Shown here: piece by piece, positions 10,137 to 39,138 of the stretch | How the letters are laid out: every line of letters starts with the position of its first letter | Position numbering within the stretch: position 1 is the first letter of the stretch | Assembly (NCBI GenBank): GCA_009731375.1 | Contig: BJOX01000347.1 | Coordinates: 105,979 to 145,116 of the forward strand | Direction: 5' to 3' | DNA from: Paulinella micropora | Lineage: Eukaryota > Cercozoa > Imbricatea > Euglyphida | Length of the DNA stretch: 39,138 bases | Translations under genes and position numbers: made by a program | The notes under the pieces: generated by a model | Database searches by the model: none | What the model saw: only the letters and a program-made list of their open reading frames with translations | Told to the model about the DNA's origin: nothing

Positions 10137-11812
10137 TACAAAATGATAGACTTATTTCCAATAAATGTGGATGAATTGGCGCTGACCTCAGTGAGGATCG
10201 CTGCCAACCTCGTGCCAATGCCCAGCCCTTCGTTCACCTCTTGAAAAATCTCAAACCCAATCAAAGTACCAGTGCACAGGTGCTGATACCCATGAGTTTT
10301 AAAGTATTGCAAGAGGACGGCAACTGGCACCGTGCATTGCAGGTCTGAGGCTGCTCTCCTAGCCGCCACCTCTACCGCTCTCATCGCCTTGTACTCCCCA
10401 ACATCAAACCCTTGTGTGATGATTGATGGGTCCAACAAGGTGTACAACGCCTCATACTCCTGTGTTTCGTCCGTTGGATGCTGCTTCATACAAGCATCAA
10501 TTCTTCTGAGCTTGTCTCGAAGGTTCGCATCCGTGTCCTTCTGACTCGCTGTCTCTGCATACAGCGTCAGAGCAGTGGCATCGGACTTTGTATATTTTTG
10601 GAAGGCCTGTATGATAGCCTGTCTGTCCTTTTTGTCATTACTGTTGACAATAACAGTGGTAGGCGCTGAGCTAGTCGCAGGGGCCGAAGGGGCTGTGTGG
10701 GCTGACGGGGCGGAGCGGCCCGAGGGAGCCATATAAGATCCAGAGGAATATTTCGGTCCCTTTGTTCCCGCCGCCTTGGCTAATGCAATCTTTGCCTCCA
10801 TCTCCTTCTTTTCTTTCTCAGCCGCTAGCTCTTTGATATACAGCTCTTGGGCATGATGAAAAAAAGACAGGATCTCAGCTGCCTTCCGAAGGAACAAGGC
10901 CTTCTCCGCCAACTCCTTCTCTCCCGCTTTATTGGTGGGGGGTGGTGCGGCCGTCCCCTCCAAGATCGTATGATCCTTCGTGAAGACCCACCTCTTCCAT
11001 GCGTCATCCTTCACCAAGGCCGCATGCAGCTTCTTCATCCTCGTCACCCCTCCAGCTTCGCCTTCTATTTCCCTCAGGGCCGGGTGAAGGTCCCTGCCAA
11101 ACTGGGTGTGTTGGAGTTTACCCAGGTCCACTAACTTGGCCTCCATAAGTTTCAGAGACACATCCATGACATTGATCTGTCCTTTTGGATTCCTGAACTT
11201 AAACTCCTTTTCCACTCTCTTTATTGAATCAATGTCCTGACCAGGATCGAGCAACCTAGCCAGTGCTCTTGTGTTCCATGGCAGCACAGTCTTTCCAGTC
11301 TGGTACTCAAAGAGTATAGCACACTCAAACACTGTCCATGAGAGGTCGAGTAGCTCCAGTAAAGACATATTGTCCCCAAATGAGACATGTTGCACCTGTA
11401 ACTGTGCACCGTCGTCTCTGAGGAATTCTGCCAGAGGCAGAGCTTGCCTTGGGAGAGGGTAACAGATGTCCTCCTTCTTCAAGGGTTGTCCCCATCGCAT
11501 TTCTTGGGGAATGTATAGCCATTTATAGGCCTCATCCTTCCCTTTCTTCTCCTCAAACTCCTTCTTACTTAGTTTGCCATATTCGGCCACAAACCTCGCT
11601 TCCTCTCCTCCCTTCTCCTCCTCCTCGACTTCCTCTGCTCCTCCTGTGTCAAAGGAAGGCGCAGTAAAAAATTGATTCTCTGCTCCTCCTGTGTCAAAGG
11701 AAGGTGCCAGATCTCCTCCTTCTGCATGAGGGTCAACGAACTCCTCTTCGTTTCCTGGGGTTCGCTCACTCTCCCCCCCTCCTTCCTGCCAGTCTTCAGA
11801 CCTAGTAGACAT
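10137..11812 (-). CDS. Large protein of unknown family (Gag-like?), 3' end in gap
   Basis: At least 558 residues from ATG at 11810-11812. The N-terminal ~75 residues are acidic and hold two APSFDTGGAE repeats 15 residues apart. Residues ~110-290 are mostly helical and hydrophobic-patterned (LLELLDLSWTVFECAILFEY). Then come a Lys/Glu/Ala helix (ELAAEKEKKEMEAKIALAKA) and a Ser/Ala/Pro-rich linker. A last helical domain contains RRIDACMKQHPTDETQEYEAL and the final visible residues run into the gap. No protease, polymerase or zinc-knuckle motif is seen in the visible part. An acidic start, helical domain and low-complexity linker are reminiscent of Gag proteins, but this is only a shape argument. 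The gene is divergent from the small gene at 12047. Confidence 0.6.
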
Positions 11813-12046
11813 GGACGCTGAAGGAATACGGATGAGACAGAGTTGTTTCTACCCCGTAATTGCTCTGTTCGTCTATGAGGAACGAATAGAGAGAAAAAAC
11901 GAAAAGACAGTATAGAGAGAGAGCGTCTCACCTCTATGTCTTATGTGTTTTTTTTTTTGAAACAAGTAATCTGTACGACTTTCTCTAAAAATTTGATCTC
12001 CTTCTCCACTCCTCTTTTCTTTTTCTCTTTTGTTGTTGTATCTGTT

Positions 12047-12416
12047 ATGAGGTACGACGACCTATGTACAGATAATGTCAAAGAGGCTAGAGAAGCACTC
12101 CTTGAGAAGTCGACTTGTCGTCTGACACTTGTTCAGACCTATTGTCGAAAGACAGTCAGAGATTTGCAAAAATACTCTGATGTGTGTGGTTTGAGAGGCA
12201 ACAAAGTGCACAGACTTGAAAGGTAGAGTACTACGCTCGTGTCCTTCAAGTTTGTTTGTAACTGTGAGTGTTTGTTTGTACGTCTGTTGACCTACTCTGT
12301 CTCTGTCTCAAGAGAGAACAAAAGAACAGCTACGAGGTCTGGTGTCTGGCCTCCTTGTGAGGACACAGATACAGGCTGTGGAGAGGGTACTGAGACACCT
12401 ACTCACAAACGCCTAG
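12047..12416 (+). CDS. Small gene, probably one intron, unknown function
   Basis: Exon 1 (12047-12222) starts MRYDDLCTDNVKEAREALLE and ends at AAAG|gtagagt. Using the acceptor at 12315-12316 gives exon 2 (12317-12416), QLRGLVSGLLVRTQIQAVER followed by VLRHLLTNA and TAG, about 91 residues of mainly helical, charged sequence. A nearer AG at 12311-12312 would give a different, less protein-like frame, and without splicing exon 1 ends at 12226. The start lies 235 bases from the divergent large gene; the spacer is pyrimidine-rich. AATAAA at 12594-12599 may be its polyadenylation signal. Confidence 0.4.
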
Positions 12417-12593
12417 ACGTCTAGTTTTGCAAAAAGAGCTGTGTGGGGATGTGCTGGAGTATTTGTTTTTTGGAACACCTACTCAGAAGAGATAGGTCTG
12501 TCCAATTTTTCTTTCTGCTGTTCCAAAAACAAGCCAGAAAAGAAATCAGCCTTGTGCTGGTGACTCCAATGTTACAATCCCCGAAGATAGCTC

Positions 12594-12599
12594 AATAAA
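12594..12599 (+). promoter_or_regulatory. Possible polyadenylation signal AATAAA
   Basis: AATAAA, 178 bases past the candidate stop of the gene at 12047-12416 and just upstream of the ORF at 12639. The stretch 12417-12638 contains nothing else I can support. Confidence 0.3.
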
Positions 12600-12638
12600 A
12601 AGTCGGTAATACAACCAGACACAAATCCCCAAAAGAGA

Positions 12639-12833
12639 ATGATGTCTCGTTATATTAGCTCAGTGAAGCCGAAAAGAAAACGGCAACAGACCAAGGTTAA
12701 AATGGCATTAGGTCAAATCCGGCCAAACGATATTGAAAATAATGGGAAAAAACTAGGTGCACCTGACACCAGAAAAAGGGTACTTTTTACCGGCTATCCG
12801 GGGGGTGATGCCTACAAGTATAAACTTTATTAG
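12639..12833 (+). CDS. Small basic ORF ending in the right TIR
   Basis: 64 codons, with two possible ATGs (12639, 12642). The N-terminal half is strongly basic (VKPKRKRQQTKVK). The C-terminal half is less biased (LGQIRPNDIENNGKKL, VLFTGYPGGDAYKYKLY). Codon use is ordinary and the composition looks protein-like, but no homology is recognised. Its last four codons lie within the TIR. Confidence 0.35.
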   Translation: MMSRYISSVKPKRKRQQTKVKMALGQIRPNDIENNGKKLGAPDTRKRVLFTGYPGGDAYKYKLY

Positions 12834-12960
12834 GAGAACGCGCCAAGATAAAAGGCGGGAACGTATTAGGCCGGACACGTAATGGCTTTAACGACACGCA
12901 TTACATATGCCGGCCCGTACTGTCTAACCTAATTGATATATTATATTAATAGGTCTAACA
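12821..12960 (-). repeat. Right terminal inverted repeat
   Basis: Its reverse complement reads TGTTAGACCTATTAATATA at the outer end and then matches 4861-5002, keeping the paired GTTAGAC motifs with a slightly longer AT spacer. The stop codon of the small ORF 12639-12833 lies inside it. Confidence 0.85.
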
Positions 12961-13526
12961 ATTAGCAGGTGAGGTTCTCGTTTCCGCACCGGAAAGTTAC
13001 TCACTCTCGATAGTCTTGGCCGGCTTCCGCGTTTTACCCAGAAACTGGAGTTGCTCAATAATCTTTTTGTTTAACATTGTGCAAAAAGTCAACAAATTTT
13101 TTCATCGGGGACGGACATCGTTACGGAAAGACTTTCCTCAACATAGTGTGCCCTGCGGGCCGAAAATCTATTTTACTTTAAACGCAGATTTGCGCCCCGA
13201 TTTCACAAACTTTATTAACATGCTAACTACATATGTATTATGATTACTTAAAAAGAGAATGCCGCGATGGATATTACCTGATACAACGGTAAGTAGTACA
13301 AGAGTTGAGAAGGACAGGAAGGAGAGAAATAAAAACAAGAATGAGACGTAGAGGACGTGTGAAAGAGAAAGGGAGGCAGAGCGTATAAACAAACAGTGCA
13401 TGTGTGCGAGTGTGTACATAAATGTGTGTGCAGTGCATGTATAAGAAAGATGTAAGGGGCGGACCAGAGCTACTGGCTGGTTGTTAGTGCATGGGTGTGA
13501 TGCTAGTATGTATGGGTACGAAAAGC
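12961..13526. other. Spacer between element and 3' end of the long host gene
   Basis: About 570 bases of unique sequence without a supported gene. On the minus strand AATAAA at 13211-13216 lies ~310 bases past the stop of the host gene and could be its polyadenylation signal. An A/G-rich tract covers about 13300-13380. Confidence 0.5.
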
Positions 13527-38141
<24,615 letters not shown>

Positions 38142-38177
38142 CTGGCCCAAACAAACACAAGCAACAAAACTTCAACC

Positions 38178-38240
<63 letters not shown>

Positions 38241-38471
38241 GTGCTTCTCTGTCAATGGCTGATGCAAATCTGCACACGCGCCTCCATCGTCTCACCCGTG
38301 AGGGGAGTACGAAGAATTGACGATAGGCTCTAATGACACCCCCGCACGGGCAGTTCCAACACTTCCAGACGGACCGGTATGTTCAATGAAAATACTGGTG
38401 GCACGGACGGGAATCGAACTGGCGACAGGGCCCAGATGGTAGAACTTGACCACTAGGCTATCACGGTGTCC
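38241..38471 (-). repeat. SINE family A, one-unit variant
   Basis: Full head and 3' end, but only one of the ~36-bp internal units, making it 231 bp. It lies between two (AAT)n arrays. Confidence 0.82.
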
Positions 38472-38496
38472 ATAATACTACTACTACTACTACTAC

Positions 38497-38562
<66 letters not shown>

Positions 38563-38563
<1 letters not shown>

Positions 38564-38804
38564 ATATCTGAGGCGTACTGATGCAGCTAATGGCATATCC
38601 TCAACGGACATAAGCCTCCAATACCCTTGTTCGAGGTCCTCCACCCCCCCGTGTCAGTCTCTCGCCTGATGATCGGGGCCACCGATGGAGCTCCTGAGGG
38701 CAAGACTGCACTAAGCCGAGGTTATTCCGCAGTCCCAGCAACCTCTTGCAAGACGTCACCGAATGTGCAAGTGCATACACCAAGCGCGGTTGCTAGAGCT
38801 GCCT
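38563..38804 (-). repeat. Putative further repeat family next to (AAT)n
   Basis: A unique-looking 240-base segment whose minus-strand 3' end runs into (ATT)n like families A-C. It is seen once here, so its repeat status is inferred from position. It is cut by the gap 38805-38990. Confidence 0.35.
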
Positions 38805-38997
38805 NNNNNNNNNNNNNNNNNNNNNNNNNNNNNNNNNNNNNNNNNNNNNNNNNNNNNNNNNNNNNNNNNNNNNNNNNNNNNNNNNNNNNNNNNNNNNNNN
38901 NNNNNNNNNNNNNNNNNNNNNNNNNNNNNNNNNNNNNNNNNNNNNNNNNNNNNNNNNNNNNNNNNNNNNNNNNNNNNNNNNNNNNNNNNNTATTGGG

Positions 38998-39056
<59 letters not shown>

Positions 39057-39067
39057 TAATAATAATA

Positions 39068-39138
39068 GTGTATCTCCTGCCAATTGCTGAGCCAAAAGGC
39101 CATGTGCATCCAGTCCTCCATTCCATAAGGAAAGTCTC
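39068..39138 (-). repeat. Repeat family B, reversed, cut by window edge
   Basis: Reverse complement of the 3' half of family B after (AAT)n at 39001-39067. Confidence 0.8.

Larger units (their letters stand above)
4861..12960. mobile_element. 8.1 kb TIR-bounded element with Polinton-type integrase
   Basis: The ends 4861-5002 and 12821-12960 are inverted repeats, 85-90% identical by eye, starting TGTTAGACC and ending GGTCTAACA. TG...CA termini are typical of elements moved by retroviral-type integrases. Inside are an rve-type integrase (7798-8805, minus), a coiled-coil protein (6562-7038, minus), a charged fragment (8813-9224, minus), a large unknown protein (10137-11812, minus) and small ORFs at 7370-7750, 12047-12416 and 12639-12833 (plus). 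The left half is AT-rich and tightly packed around the integrase; the right half has balanced composition. I see no DNA polymerase, ATPase, protease or capsid gene, though 912 bases (9225-10136) are missing. TTAGC occurs just outside both ends (4853-4857, 12962-12966), but not flush with them, so a target-site duplication is only possible. It resembles a reduced Polinton-like element or an undescribed integrase transposon. Confidence 0.8.

Noticed and set aside
8813-11812. A single 999-residue ORF spanning the 912-base gap
   Set aside because: N codons cannot contain stops, and codon use differs strongly on the two sides, so two genes are more likely.
13150-13190. Extension of the TIR beyond 12960 (a 'cggcccgcag' match to 5085-5100)
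   Set aside because: The match is about 17 bases with mismatches and is out of order relative to the TIR; probably chance.

Overview
The window is eukaryotic nuclear DNA. Introns are GT-AG, exons are GC-rich, tRNA-derived SINEs are present, and tri-, tetra- and hexanucleotide microsatellites are extremely dense. A unicellular alga or other protist with intron-dense genes is the likeliest source, because Polinton-type integrases are common there; the species cannot be named from the sequence. Twelve runs of N interrupt the window.

Layout: (1) 1-844, SINE fragments and a (CAA)n tract. (2) 845-1116, two exons of an unidentified minus-strand gene. (3) 1795-4319, a plus-strand rhodanese-domain gene with a C-terminal membrane segment, complete at its 3' end. 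(4) 4861-12960, an 8.1 kb mobile element with ~140 bp terminal inverted repeats (TIRs). It encodes a retroviral/Polinton-type integrase, two charged or coiled-coil proteins, a >=558-residue protein of unknown family and three small candidate genes. No polymerase or capsid gene is visible, but a 912-base gap lies inside. The element sits between the 3' ends of two convergent host genes. (5) 13527-38141, one minus-strand host gene. I could follow it through 46 exons (about 1,300 codons) to its stop codon by requiring GT-AG sites and compatible phase; 44 of 45 junctions fit and the other lies in a gap. Its middle exons look like an ARM/HEAT-type alpha-solenoid; function unknown. The 5' end is outside the window or hidden. 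(6) The two largest introns of this gene, and the region to the right of it, are filled with SINE copies joined by (ATT)n.

Three patterns are the most interesting. First, the TIR-bounded integrase element, whose two halves differ in base composition. Second, about 20 exons of the host genes have one or two decayed partial copies in the adjacent intron, always carrying a splice site plus one exon edge, with microsatellite arrays between; many arrays begin exactly at a 5' splice site. Third, a tRNA-like SINE family has inserted repeatedly into the (ATT)n tails of earlier copies and shares its 3' module with two longer repeat families. A 1.31 kb perfect duplication across a 10-N gap (17415-20048) is most likely an assembly artefact, since reading it as real breaks the reading frame.
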